Positions 1 to 8,004 of a stretch of 25,423 nt of DNA are shown one piece after another. The DNA comes from an uncultured Bacteroidales bacterium (GTDB taxonomy: Bacteria > Bacteroidota > Bacteroidia > Bacteroidales > Paludibacteraceae), in the NCBI GenBank assembly GCA_937910305.1, contig CALEPS010000049.1, positions 1 through 25,423 of the forward strand. The letters run 5' to 3'. Under the pieces are notes generated by a model. The model searched no databases. It saw nothing but the letters and a program-made list of their open reading frames with translations, and was not told where the DNA came from. A program made the position numbers and the translations under genes. Each line of letters opens with the position of its first letter. The first letter of the stretch is position 1.

Positions 1-1104
1 CTCCTTACATAAAGCGTAACCCAATCGCAAGTAACGCTCTAAATATCTATCCCATTCCTTGCCTTCCTGCCATTCATATGGCATTGTTTGTAAAGGATAG
101 TCAACAAACATAAACCCATTCCGGCGGAGACTGTCTTGATAGGCAATAAACTCATTCAGCATATCATTGCCTTTTCCTATATTGGATTTAACATCTTCCA
201 TCTGTTCGGAGCGGACTTTGTATTGGGATGGAAAGAACCGTTCTATGAATCCGAAAACGCCGTTGACAGTCTTTTCTAATACTCCTTGCCGGGTGGCTGC
301 GATGCCTATACGCTGAAATATCGCGTTTTGATCGTATGAAGATAAGTAATACGATTCATAAATCAGTATGTTCTCCAATATCGCAAGTAATGCATTATCT
401 TTGTCTTCCGGCAGTGCAGATATTTTTTCTGGTAAACGAGTGGGATCTGTGAGAACCTCTTCCCCCAATAAATCGGCTATAGGCTTAGTGATTTGTTCAT
501 TAGGAGCCGGACTGATATGGGCACAACTATAGCGATCGCTACCAAATAACATTCGCTCCACTAGATGAATCTGGATATGTCTCTCTTCGTTATATATAGA
601 ACGTGCATAAGTCAGCATAGGTTCTGAGAGGCGTTGTAACATCTGGTCTTTCTGACGAAAATTCATAAGCACTTTCAGCATTTCTGCCTCTTCAATCAAT
701 TGAGTGCGCGTGTCGCTTCGGGGATAGAATGAAGAATAGAAAGTGCTAAAAACATTGCGCCCGTCATGGATAGAAGCAAAAATGGAGTCTTGTTGAACAA
801 TCTGGCAGATGATCCTTCTTCCCCAATTATAATAAGTATAAAGTGAGGAACTATTAATAGTGCTGATGTCTAATCCAATCCATTCTTGGGAAAGCCAATA
901 TAACTGATCCAAGTCACCATGATCAATAATATCATCAACGATTTTCCCAATCTTCTTGGTGTTGTTGATATCTTTTTGTATTTCAGCCGGCAACTGATTT
1001 TGGTAATTGCTAAACGCCTTCTCTTTGACGGCTGCACCTGCTGGAGATACGGCAATAATTCCGGCAAAACATAAAACGAAGATTCTGGTAAATAGTTTTT
1101 TCAT
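1..1104 (-). CDS. Exported protein of unknown function (3' end outside window)
   Basis: The frame starts at an ATG (1104-1102) and stays open for 368 codons to the window edge; I checked every codon and found no stop, so the C-terminus is missing. The N-terminus MKKLFTRIFVLCFAGIIAVSPAGA is a classical signal peptide with a probable cleavage A-G-A|A near residue 24, so the product should enter the periplasm. The rest looks helical and mainly soluble, with many Glu, Gln and Arg residues and aromatic clusters; I recognise no domain and assign no function. It begins 15 bp after the stop of the second CHAT gene and is the seventh gene of that operon, which implies a related role. There is no separate TAnnTTTG promoter before it. 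Whether the visible part is most of the protein cannot be told. Confidence 0.85.
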   Translation of the reverse strand, partial: MKKLFTRIFVLCFAGIIAVSPAGAAVKEKAFSNYQNQLPAEIQKDINNTKKIGKIVDDIIDHGDLDQLYWLSQEWIGLDISTINSSSLYTYYNWGRRIICQIVQQDSIFASIHDGRNVFSTFYSSFYPRSDTRTQLIEEAEMLKVLMNFRQKDQMLQRLSEPMLTYARSIYNEERHIQIHLVERMLFGSDRYSCAHISPAPNEQITKPIADLLGEEVLTDPTRLPEKISALPEDKDNALLAILENILIYESYYLSSYDQNAIFQRIGIAATRQGVLEKTVNGVFGFIERFFPSQYKVRSEQMEDVKSNIGKGNDMLNEFIAYQDSLRRNGFMFVDYPLQTMPYEWQEGKEWDRYLERYLRLGYALCKE

Positions 1105-1119
1105 ATCTGTTATATTTTA

Positions 1120-4100
1120 TCAATCCAACAATATAAACCCTGCCCAATAATAGGGAGATGCATACGGATGACTGACTTCCGAAGACCCAGCTCCCCCTTT
1201 AGGGGGCTGGGGGGCCTGCCCCGTCATCTTCCCTTTGCTCTTATATTTCTCATGCAGCGCAGACCTGCTTCCGGAAGATGTTCCCTCTGCCGTATAACTC
1301 CTCACTTCCTGCTGTGCCATCCTGAACGCCTGCCGCTTGCTCATGCCTTGATTGAGATTTCGATAAAAAGATGTCATCAATAACTGCGTTGCCTTATCGT
1401 CCACCGGCCAGATTGCCATCAGTAAGGTCTGTGCTCCTGCCATCTTAAAAGCCCGTTGAAGACCAAACACTCCTTCGCCGCTGACATCTCCACGCGCTGT
1501 CTCGCAAGCCGAGAGAGCAACTATATCCGCTTCGCGCAGGTCTAACGTGGAGATCTCCTGAGCGGTTAAGATACCATCTTCGATTCCTTCCGGCAGTCGT
1601 TCACTATGACCCGAGAGGGCCGTATTCGCACCCGCAAAAAGCAATCCGCATCGCTTAAGAGGGTCAATGGAAACTGATGTGTGATGGCTGAAATACTGTT
1701 GCTGCTGTGCAGTCGTGTCCGGCCAATAGAAACCATGTGTTGCAACATGCAGGATGTTTTGTTTCTTGCCGGAGAGGGCTTTGAAGGACTCTTCGCTCGC
1801 TGCTGAGGCGGTGTATATCTCCACGCTTATCTTCTTGTCCTCAAGGAGTTGACGGATGGTGTCTATTTCAACTTTTGACTCGGGAAGATAGTTTGCTCCA
1901 CGGCTTCCACGGCTATATTTCTCATGCTCTATCGCCATCGCCTCAGGCGTGGCACTATAGTAAATACCACCATACAACACAGCTTTGGTATTAGGAACGG
2001 TACTTTTCCTCTTTGCTATTTCACGTGTAGAAGACACTCTGACCATACTATAGACATCCGCCATCGAACGGGATGAGTCATAGGGAAGAGACTCCAAACT
2101 TACCTGGTGCAACAATCCCGATGGCGCAAAATAGACCGTGTCGCCGGAATGGATATGTTTTTGTATCTTGCCCCATATCTGTTGGGTCAGTCTCTGACCG
2201 TGTCTATGATAGTCGTATAAGTTATTGATGGAAGATCTTGTATAGCCCTCTGAATCAATCAATGAGGTTATATCTCTTTCTTCAAAAAGAGGCAATACCA
2301 ATACATGTTCCCATTCTTTTTTGATAAGGTAGGCTGCGGTCATGATAGAGTCTTTCCCATATTTGAATGTAGCAAACTCAACTGCTATCGCACGTGAAGA
2401 GAGATGGCGCTTTACATCTTCATGCGTTATATCTAAGAAATGGAGAAAATCGCCTGCTTCTTTGCTGCGGGTTGTCAGTTCGCGTTCTATCTTCTCTGCT
2501 TTCTGTTTCAAAAGAGTGATAGTATCTAACGGTAAATCATCCTGCTGGAGCTTCTTGCGAATAGCCATCACTTCTTTGAACAGCGGCTGCAATGAACTGG
2601 AACTATTGGCTATCAGTTGCAATTCAACATCGGATTGAAGCAGCAATCCTTTGGTCAGCAGTTGAATGTCGTATAAAGCATCCGTGTATTCGGATTGAGT
2701 CTCTTGGAAACGAAGCATGAAAGGTTGGTAATTGATAATATCCCGCTGCATTTTGTCCCAATACTTACTTCGCTCTTGGGAGGTAAGGAAAGAGAATGTA
2801 CGCCTAACATCCCTCTCCTTGGTCTCTATGGCTTTTAGAAGATGCTCTTTGGCGAGCGCTGTGTCCTTGTGAAAGGCGTAGATATTGGCTATGTTATTAT
2901 GGCACTCGGCTAACTTTACGCTCTCGTCATCATAGATGCTCTCAGCATAGGATAGTGCTTGTTGAGAACTAATAAGTGCGCTATCTACATTATTGGCATG
3001 AAAATAAGCAAAGGAGGCATAGGTGTAGCACTCCACCAACGAAGGCCTGTTTCCGACACTTTGATAGAGTGGTATCGCAGAACTAAAATTAGAAATAGCT
3101 CTTGTATATTGCTTCTGCATCAGATAACATAACGCGATATTGTAATAGCATTCCGCCATCAGTATTTGATTGTCTGCAGTGTGCGTATCGCCCACCTCTT
3201 GAAGAATCTCTTGAAGACCTGCGATCTCCTCGCTATATTTGCCTTCCGAAAAATACTGGATAACTCGCATGTATTTTTTCTTGGATTCGAGAAATCCTTG
3301 GTTGATTGTAGTGGGGTAGTCCGTCTTCTCGGAGTCCTTCTGGGCAATGACTGCATCCCAATAAGAAGCTTTTTCTTCATTATGAAGGTAAAAACGGTAG
3401 GTGTTACTCAAACTCCTGGCGACGGAGGCCAAACGAGTCTCTTTTTTGAGCGCGTTGGATTGGGAATAGAGAGTATAAGCTTGTTCCAATAGTTGGATAG
3501 CGGCACTATAGTTCTCCGTCTTGATCTCTAACTGGGCTTTTTCGCTGGACAAACCTGCACATAGAGCCATAGAATCCGGCACTTCGTGCATTCGTCTTTC
3601 CGCATCCGCAAAAGCCGATCGGGCTTTCTCAAATTGTTGAGTATAGGTGTATTCGCGACCAAGAATGATATATTGCTCAACTACGCGTTTCGCTTTGACC
3701 GCCATTTCGGCATAACTGATAGCCAGAAGGGAGTATTGGATGGCATCGTTATAATTATCATGGGCCTCTTTTTCCATTGCTTTGTAAGAATAGCAGTGCT
3801 CAATACCGCTATATGCCAATACTCGGGCTTTGGGGAAATTCTCGCTGAGACTGATGGCGGTTAGCAGAGCTTCCTCCGCCTTGTCCAGTTCCATCTTCTG
3901 AATATAAGCATACCCCAGATGTATTTTGAAACGCACATAATCAAACTTTACCTCCGGAGTCCGATGGGTCGCATCGCTGAAGTAGTTGTCGTATTCCGGC
4001 TCTATCTCCATCAGCGCAGAGTTATTTTTATCCTTAATGGCTTGATCCGCTCTCGTCTGTAAGGATGTCCAATACGCATCTGTCTGTCCGAATGAACTAC

Positions 4101-4149
4101 TCGCGCAGACAGTCATAACAAGAATAAATAATATCCGTTTCATATGCAT
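1120..4149 (-). CDS. Exported TPR-CHAT domain protein (second copy)
   Basis: A 1009-residue predicted cysteine protease of the CHAT (caspase HetF associated with TPRs) clan CD type. A signal peptide (MKRILFILVMTVCASSSFG|Q, from the Met at 4143; Met at 4149 is an alternative start) is followed by divergent helical TPR-like repeats at about residues 30-470, a helical linker, and a CHAT domain at about 690-1009. The dyad is visible: His805 in HVATHGF and Cys882 in ALSACETARGD, followed by GEGVFGLQRAF and MAIWPVDD. The typical CHAT ending SPYYWAGFILLD is present. Just before that last strand an in-frame PQPPKGG-coding repeat is inserted. The CHAT half is very similar to that of the gene 11 bp upstream, while the sensor half differs, which suggests tandem duplication and divergence. 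The substrate is unknown. A periplasmic location is inferred from the signal peptide. An inactive scaffold is less likely given the intact dyad. Confidence 0.93.
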   Translation of the reverse strand: MHMKRILFILVMTVCASSSFGQTDAYWTSLQTRADQAIKDKNNSALMEIEPEYDNYFSDATHRTPEVKFDYVRFKIHLGYAYIQKMELDKAEEALLTAISLSENFPKARVLAYSGIEHCYSYKAMEKEAHDNYNDAIQYSLLAISYAEMAVKAKRVVEQYIILGREYTYTQQFEKARSAFADAERRMHEVPDSMALCAGLSSEKAQLEIKTENYSAAIQLLEQAYTLYSQSNALKKETRLASVARSLSNTYRFYLHNEEKASYWDAVIAQKDSEKTDYPTTINQGFLESKKKYMRVIQYFSEGKYSEEIAGLQEILQEVGDTHTADNQILMAECYYNIALCYLMQKQYTRAISNFSSAIPLYQSVGNRPSLVECYTYASFAYFHANNVDSALISSQQALSYAESIYDDESVKLAECHNNIANIYAFHKDTALAKEHLLKAIETKERDVRRTFSFLTSQERSKYWDKMQRDIINYQPFMLRFQETQSEYTDALYDIQLLTKGLLLQSDVELQLIANSSSSLQPLFKEVMAIRKKLQQDDLPLDTITLLKQKAEKIERELTTRSKEAGDFLHFLDITHEDVKRHLSSRAIAVEFATFKYGKDSIMTAAYLIKKEWEHVLVLPLFEERDITSLIDSEGYTRSSINNLYDYHRHGQRLTQQIWGKIQKHIHSGDTVYFAPSGLLHQVSLESLPYDSSRSMADVYSMVRVSSTREIAKRKSTVPNTKAVLYGGIYYSATPEAMAIEHEKYSRGSRGANYLPESKVEIDTIRQLLEDKKISVEIYTASAASEESFKALSGKKQNILHVATHGFYWPDTTAQQQQYFSHHTSVSIDPLKRCGLLFAGANTALSGHSERLPEGIEDGILTAQEISTLDLREADIVALSACETARGDVSGEGVFGLQRAFKMAGAQTLLMAIWPVDDKATQLLMTSFYRNLNQGMSKRQAFRMAQQEVRSYTAEGTSSGSRSALHEKYKSKGKMTGQAPQPPKGGAGSSEVSHPYASPYYWAGFILLD
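1188..1224 (-). repeat. PPKGG-type GC-rich insert, in second CHAT gene
   Basis: CTCCCCCTTTAGGGGGCTGG followed by GGGGCC and a CCCC run. On the minus strand it encodes QAPQPPKGG in frame, placed just before the last CHAT strand. It can fold on itself (CCCCCTTTAGGGGG). Confidence 0.85.
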
Positions 4150-4160
4150 TGATGTATTTA

Positions 4161-7121
4161 TTAATCCAGCAATATAAACCCTGCCCAGTAATAGGGCGAT
4201 GCATACGGATGACTTACTTCGCCTCCCTCCTTGCTCACTTCCGCAGCCTGCTTGCTCACTTTCGAGGACTCAACTCCCCCTTTAGAGGGGTGGGGGGCCT
4301 GACCCGTCTGCTTTCCTTTGTTTTTATATTTCTCATGCAGGGAAGACCTGCTTCCGGAAGATGTTCCCTCCGCCGTGTAGTTCCTTACCTCCTGCTGCGC
4401 GGCTCGGAATGCCTGCCGCTTGCTCATCCCCTGGCTGTAATGGCGGAAGAATGAAGTCATAAAGAGATTCGTAGCACGGTCGTTCACTTGCCAAAGAGTC
4501 ATCATAATCGTTTTGGCTCCTGCCATCTTGAATGCACGCTGCAGACCAAATACTCCCTCACCGGAGATATCACCTAATCCTGTTTCGCAAGCAGACATTA
4601 CCACAATATCGGTACTTCGAAAATCTAAAGCAGAGATCTCTTTGGCTGTAAGAATACCATCGTCCACGCCTTTAGGAAGCCGTTCACTGTGACCCGATAG
4701 AGCCGTATTCGCTCCCGAGAAAAGAAGGCCGCATCGTTCCAACGGATCAATAGTGGCGGAGAACTTACTAACGTCGTTTCCATCTCCTAATAGCATGCCG
4801 CGTTGGCTGAAATAGCGCGTTTGCTTTGCTGTGGAATCCTGCCAGAAGAAACCATGAGTAGAAAGAAGTAATATGTTTGGCTTTTTCCCGCTCAAAGCTT
4901 TGAGCGACTCTTCGCAGGCTGTATCTTTAGAATATACTGTAACAGCAATATGTTTTTTCTTCAAAATAGGTTGTATCGAATCAATCTCTGCTTTAGATCC
5001 CGGCAGGTACTTGGCAACAGAGCGTCGTGTAGTATCATTGGCATATGTATTCGATTCTGCTGTCTCCATGCTACGATATTTACTGGCATTAGCAATCAGC
5101 ATAATACTATCCATCGGCTCGTAGAAAATGCCGCCATAGAGCGTTGCTGTCTGATGTGGAATAGTCGGCCCGCTGATTGCTAATTCTCTGGTTGAGGACA
5201 GACGTACAATATTGTATTTGTCGCCGATAGTGCTTGTCTCGTCAAATGGCAGATTTTCAATAGCAATCTGATGCAAGATACCTGTAGGGGCAAAGAATAC
5301 CACCTCACCTTCGTTAATATATGGCAGCACATTATTCCATATAAGTTGCACTAATTGCTTTCCGTTTTGATCGTAGGCATAAGTGGTATTGATACTATTT
5401 TTGTTTGCGGTAGTTTGATGTAATAACGAACTCACCTCTTTCTCCTCAAACAGAGGAATCATAATAGGATACGAGCAAGTATCCCGCACCAGCAAAGCGC
5501 AGTACATTGTACTATCCTCATTCAGCGGTGCTCGCATAAACTCGATTGCCACCTGTTTCGGCTTCAGCACTGCCCGTACGCTATCCCATGTGATCGCCCA
5601 TTGCCGCAAATTTTCTCGGAACGCCGCACTCTTGCGTGTAATCTCTTTCTCCAATGTCTCTGCTTCTTCTTTTACTTGAGTTAGATAAGCAGCTTGCGGA
5701 TCTTTCTCCTCCAACGCCATAATCTGTTGTTTCTTCCTCGTCAACTCATTCCATTGCCGGATCAGCGTCGTGTCTCCGCTCGCCAAGATAGAATTCTTGA
5801 TGGCATTAGAAGATGCTAACAATAGACCCTTTGTAAAAAGTTCGTTATTATAAGCAAAAGTACTTATAGATGGCTTTTCAAAGGAGAAACTGTATGTGAA
5901 TAGAGGGTATGTAGATTCGAAACGGTCTTTTATTGTGGACCAATAGGAATTTCTCTGTTGCTCCGACATATAGTTGAGCGATTGCAAAAAGCCGGATTTG
6001 CTGATCTCCTGTGCACTGTATAAATACAACTCCGACTTCGAATAGTCCTTACATTTGTAGTATAAGCGACCTATATCATTGAGCGCAGTTGCGTAATCAG
6101 GATGGTTCTCGCCGAATGCGGATTTTAGGATTGCTATGGACTGAAAATAACAATGTTCAGCATTTGCAGAGTCACCGATGTCCCGATATAGATTTCCTAA
6201 ATTCTTGAGCGAAATAGCGTACTTCGGGTGGTTCTCTCTCGGAGCGGATTTGTAAATATCTACTGCCAGAAGATAATATTGCTCTGCCTTCGCATTATTT
6301 CCCATATCCGTATATAAAAGTCCTAAATTATTGAGCAAAGCAGCATATTGGGGATGTCTCTCTCCAAATGCGGATTTCATGATTGCAATGGATGGGAGAT
6401 AATACTGTTCCGCTTTCGTATAGTCGCCGGTATTTCGATACAGATTCCCTAAATTATTGAGCGCAGACGCATAGTCAGGATTATTCTCCCCTGTTGTGGT
6501 CTTTAGGATTGCCAGAGACTGAAGATAATACTGCTCCGCTTTGGGATAGTCACCGATATTTCGATACAGATTCCCTAAATTATTAAGCGATGCAGCATAT
6601 TCAGGATGAGTCTCTCCTAACACTAATTTATATATATAAGATGCAGGGAGATAGTATTGCTCGGCTTTCGAAAAATCGCCGACCTCACTATATAGAAGTC
6701 CTATATTATCCAGCGAGGAAGCATAGTCCGGATGCATTTCGCCTAAAATGGATTTTCGGATCTCTGCGCTATAAATAGAATAGGAAATAGCGATGTCATA
6801 TTTTCGGGAAGATCTGCCATACTGAGCAAACCAATCGCATTGTTGTGCTACGTACAGACACAGGTTTTGAATCTTTGATCTCTCCGCCCCTCTTGCGTTC
6901 GCCCAGTCTGCAAAAACGAGTGCATTATTGATATTCACAAATGATTTGCCATTACTGACCCGATACGTCCAGTCCTCAACTGAGTTCAACTCCTCCGCTG
7001 CACAGAGAAATTCGCTATCGTTTATACATTGCACTAGGCGTATGAGAGGCAGATTCTCATGCGCCGTCGCGCAAAGGCATAAACAGAGAGCCAACAAAGA
7101 AAAGGAGACGATTCTACGCAT
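4161..7121 (-). CDS. Exported TPR-CHAT domain protein (first copy, six 42-residue TPRs)
   Basis: A 986-residue CHAT-family predicted cysteine protease. The signal peptide runs to about residue 20 (LCLCLCATA|H). Six 42-residue TPRs of the kinesin-light-chain type follow at about 127-375, each opening with a G-E-x-H/N-P-x-Y motif (127, 169, 211, 253, 295, 337) and continuing with a LNNLGNLY-like helix and KAEQYYL. A helical linker leads to the CHAT domain at about 640-986, with His756 in LLSTHGFFW and Cys845 in VMSACETGLGD, then GEGVFGLQRAFKMAGA and TLWQVND. The end SPYYWAGFILLD matches the family. A repeat-derived insert (PHPSKGG, then three S-K/E-V-S-like units) interrupts the domain before its last strand. 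The gene starts 4 bp after the DUF4384-like gene. Such TPRs usually bind protein partners, so partner-triggered proteolysis is plausible but unproven. Confidence 0.94.
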   Translation of the reverse strand: MRRIVSFSLLALCLCLCATAHENLPLIRLVQCINDSEFLCAAEELNSVEDWTYRVSNGKSFVNINNALVFADWANARGAERSKIQNLCLYVAQQCDWFAQYGRSSRKYDIAISYSIYSAEIRKSILGEMHPDYASSLDNIGLLYSEVGDFSKAEQYYLPASYIYKLVLGETHPEYAASLNNLGNLYRNIGDYPKAEQYYLQSLAILKTTTGENNPDYASALNNLGNLYRNTGDYTKAEQYYLPSIAIMKSAFGERHPQYAALLNNLGLLYTDMGNNAKAEQYYLLAVDIYKSAPRENHPKYAISLKNLGNLYRDIGDSANAEHCYFQSIAILKSAFGENHPDYATALNDIGRLYYKCKDYSKSELYLYSAQEISKSGFLQSLNYMSEQQRNSYWSTIKDRFESTYPLFTYSFSFEKPSISTFAYNNELFTKGLLLASSNAIKNSILASGDTTLIRQWNELTRKKQQIMALEEKDPQAAYLTQVKEEAETLEKEITRKSAAFRENLRQWAITWDSVRAVLKPKQVAIEFMRAPLNEDSTMYCALLVRDTCSYPIMIPLFEEKEVSSLLHQTTANKNSINTTYAYDQNGKQLVQLIWNNVLPYINEGEVVFFAPTGILHQIAIENLPFDETSTIGDKYNIVRLSSTRELAISGPTIPHQTATLYGGIFYEPMDSIMLIANASKYRSMETAESNTYANDTTRRSVAKYLPGSKAEIDSIQPILKKKHIAVTVYSKDTACEESLKALSGKKPNILLLSTHGFFWQDSTAKQTRYFSQRGMLLGDGNDVSKFSATIDPLERCGLLFSGANTALSGHSERLPKGVDDGILTAKEISALDFRSTDIVVMSACETGLGDISGEGVFGLQRAFKMAGAKTIMMTLWQVNDRATNLFMTSFFRHYSQGMSKRQAFRAAQQEVRNYTAEGTSSGSRSSLHEKYKNKGKQTGQAPHPSKGGVESSKVSKQAAEVSKEGGEVSHPYASPYYWAGFILLD
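4210..4272 (-). repeat. 21-bp imperfect tandem repeat in first CHAT gene
   Basis: Units based on TTGCTCACTTCCG recur at about 4231 and 4252, with a diverged one near 4213. They encode SSKVSKQAAEVSKEGGEVS, an expansion directly after the PPKGG-type insert, and are in frame. Confidence 0.75.
4270..4306 (-). repeat. PPKGG-type GC-rich insert, in first CHAT gene
   Basis: CAACTCCCCCTTTAGAGGGG followed by TGGGGGGCC. It encodes QAPHPSKGG at the same place in the CHAT domain as in the second copy, so the insertion probably predates or accompanied the gene duplication. Confidence 0.85.
5987..6743 (-). repeat. 126-bp tandem repeats coding the six TPRs
   Basis: Six units of exactly 42 codons. Units near 6411-6475 and 6540-6600 are almost identical at DNA level (shared GATACAGATTCCCTAAATTA), which indicates recent unit duplication or recombination. 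The other units are more diverged. Confidence 0.85.
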
Positions 7122-7125
7122 TGTA

Positions 7126-8001
7126 TTAGGGGTGTCCGACCGCTAAAATATCCATTGTTTTTGTATTGACATATCCCGGATGAGACGTGTTATCGGCTGC
7201 ATCCTCATTTGTTGCAGCTTCCAGCGCTTCGGAATGGATAAGACGAATCACATTGGATATGTTGAAAGGCTCGGAATGTGCTATTAAGGTCAATTCATCC
7301 GATGTGCCACCCGGAGCGAAAGAGATAGGGTTTGATTTGAGGCGTATCCGGGAATGCGGAGGAATGAAGACATCGGAGAGCGAATCTAAGGTATTCACGG
7401 GCAGGAGGACAAATTTTCCGCCGGTAGGATCGCTATCAATGATATTCGTATAGAGGGGCGTGTCTGTATGATTTTCGATTTGTATGATGACGTTTTGTCC
7501 TTCTTCTACTTGTGGAACGGGTAGGAGTGTAAATTGGTCAAGGAATTGAAAATCAACTATCTCTGTCGTCGCACTTTGCGCCATGGTATGCGCTATGGTG
7601 AGGTCAATGTTTTCGCTACGATAGGTTACACCTGCAGCGTCCAGCAGTGCAAACGTATCTTCCGAATCGTTCCCCATGAGGAGTAGATACAGGCGATGGA
7701 TATGTTCTTTAGGAAGGGTTTTCGCATTTCCCCCTTGCGACACGATGAGCGAGTGAATGGATTGAGGGGATGGCGACTGTAAAGAATATTTCTTATTGTT
7801 TTTTCGGTCTAAGATGACGATATAACCATATTCCTCTGTTGTCAGCAGATCATCCTCCAATAGCAGATCGGCAGCAAACACATCGCGCAAAGAATCTTCT
7901 CGTTGTATCTGTGCTTTGCCATTCAAGGAAAAAGCATACAACTGCGCCATAGCGGATGCGGCAACAAAGAAAGCGCTTATGGTAAAGAAGAAGCGTTTCA
8001 T
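7126..8001 (-). CDS. Exported DUF4384-like protein
   Basis: 291 residues. The signal peptide (MKRFFFTISAFFVAASAMA|Q) targets it to the periplasm. Residues about 25-85 (NGKAQIQRED ... DDLLTTEEYGYIVILD) look like a small FecR-like beta domain. Residues about 160-250 match the DUF4384 pattern: GQNVIIQIENHTDTPLY, DPTGGKFVLLP, a PPHSRIRL strand, then FAPGGTSDELTLIAHSEPF. DUF4384 is often found attached to or next to caspase-like and CHAT proteins, which is exactly the context here: 3 bp after the caspase-like gene and 4 bp before the first CHAT gene. It has no catalytic motif that I can see, so a binding or regulatory role toward the neighbouring proteases is an inference. The domain call is from pattern memory and should be tested by profile search. 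Confidence 0.85.
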   Translation of the reverse strand: MKRFFFTISAFFVAASAMAQLYAFSLNGKAQIQREDSLRDVFAADLLLEDDLLTTEEYGYIVILDRKNNKKYSLQSPSPQSIHSLIVSQGGNAKTLPKEHIHRLYLLLMGNDSEDTFALLDAAGVTYRSENIDLTIAHTMAQSATTEIVDFQFLDQFTLLPVPQVEEGQNVIIQIENHTDTPLYTNIIDSDPTGGKFVLLPVNTLDSLSDVFIPPHSRIRLKSNPISFAPGGTSDELTLIAHSEPFNISNVIRLIHSEALEAATNEDAADNTSHPGYVNTKTMDILAVGHP

Positions 8002-8004
8002 GGA

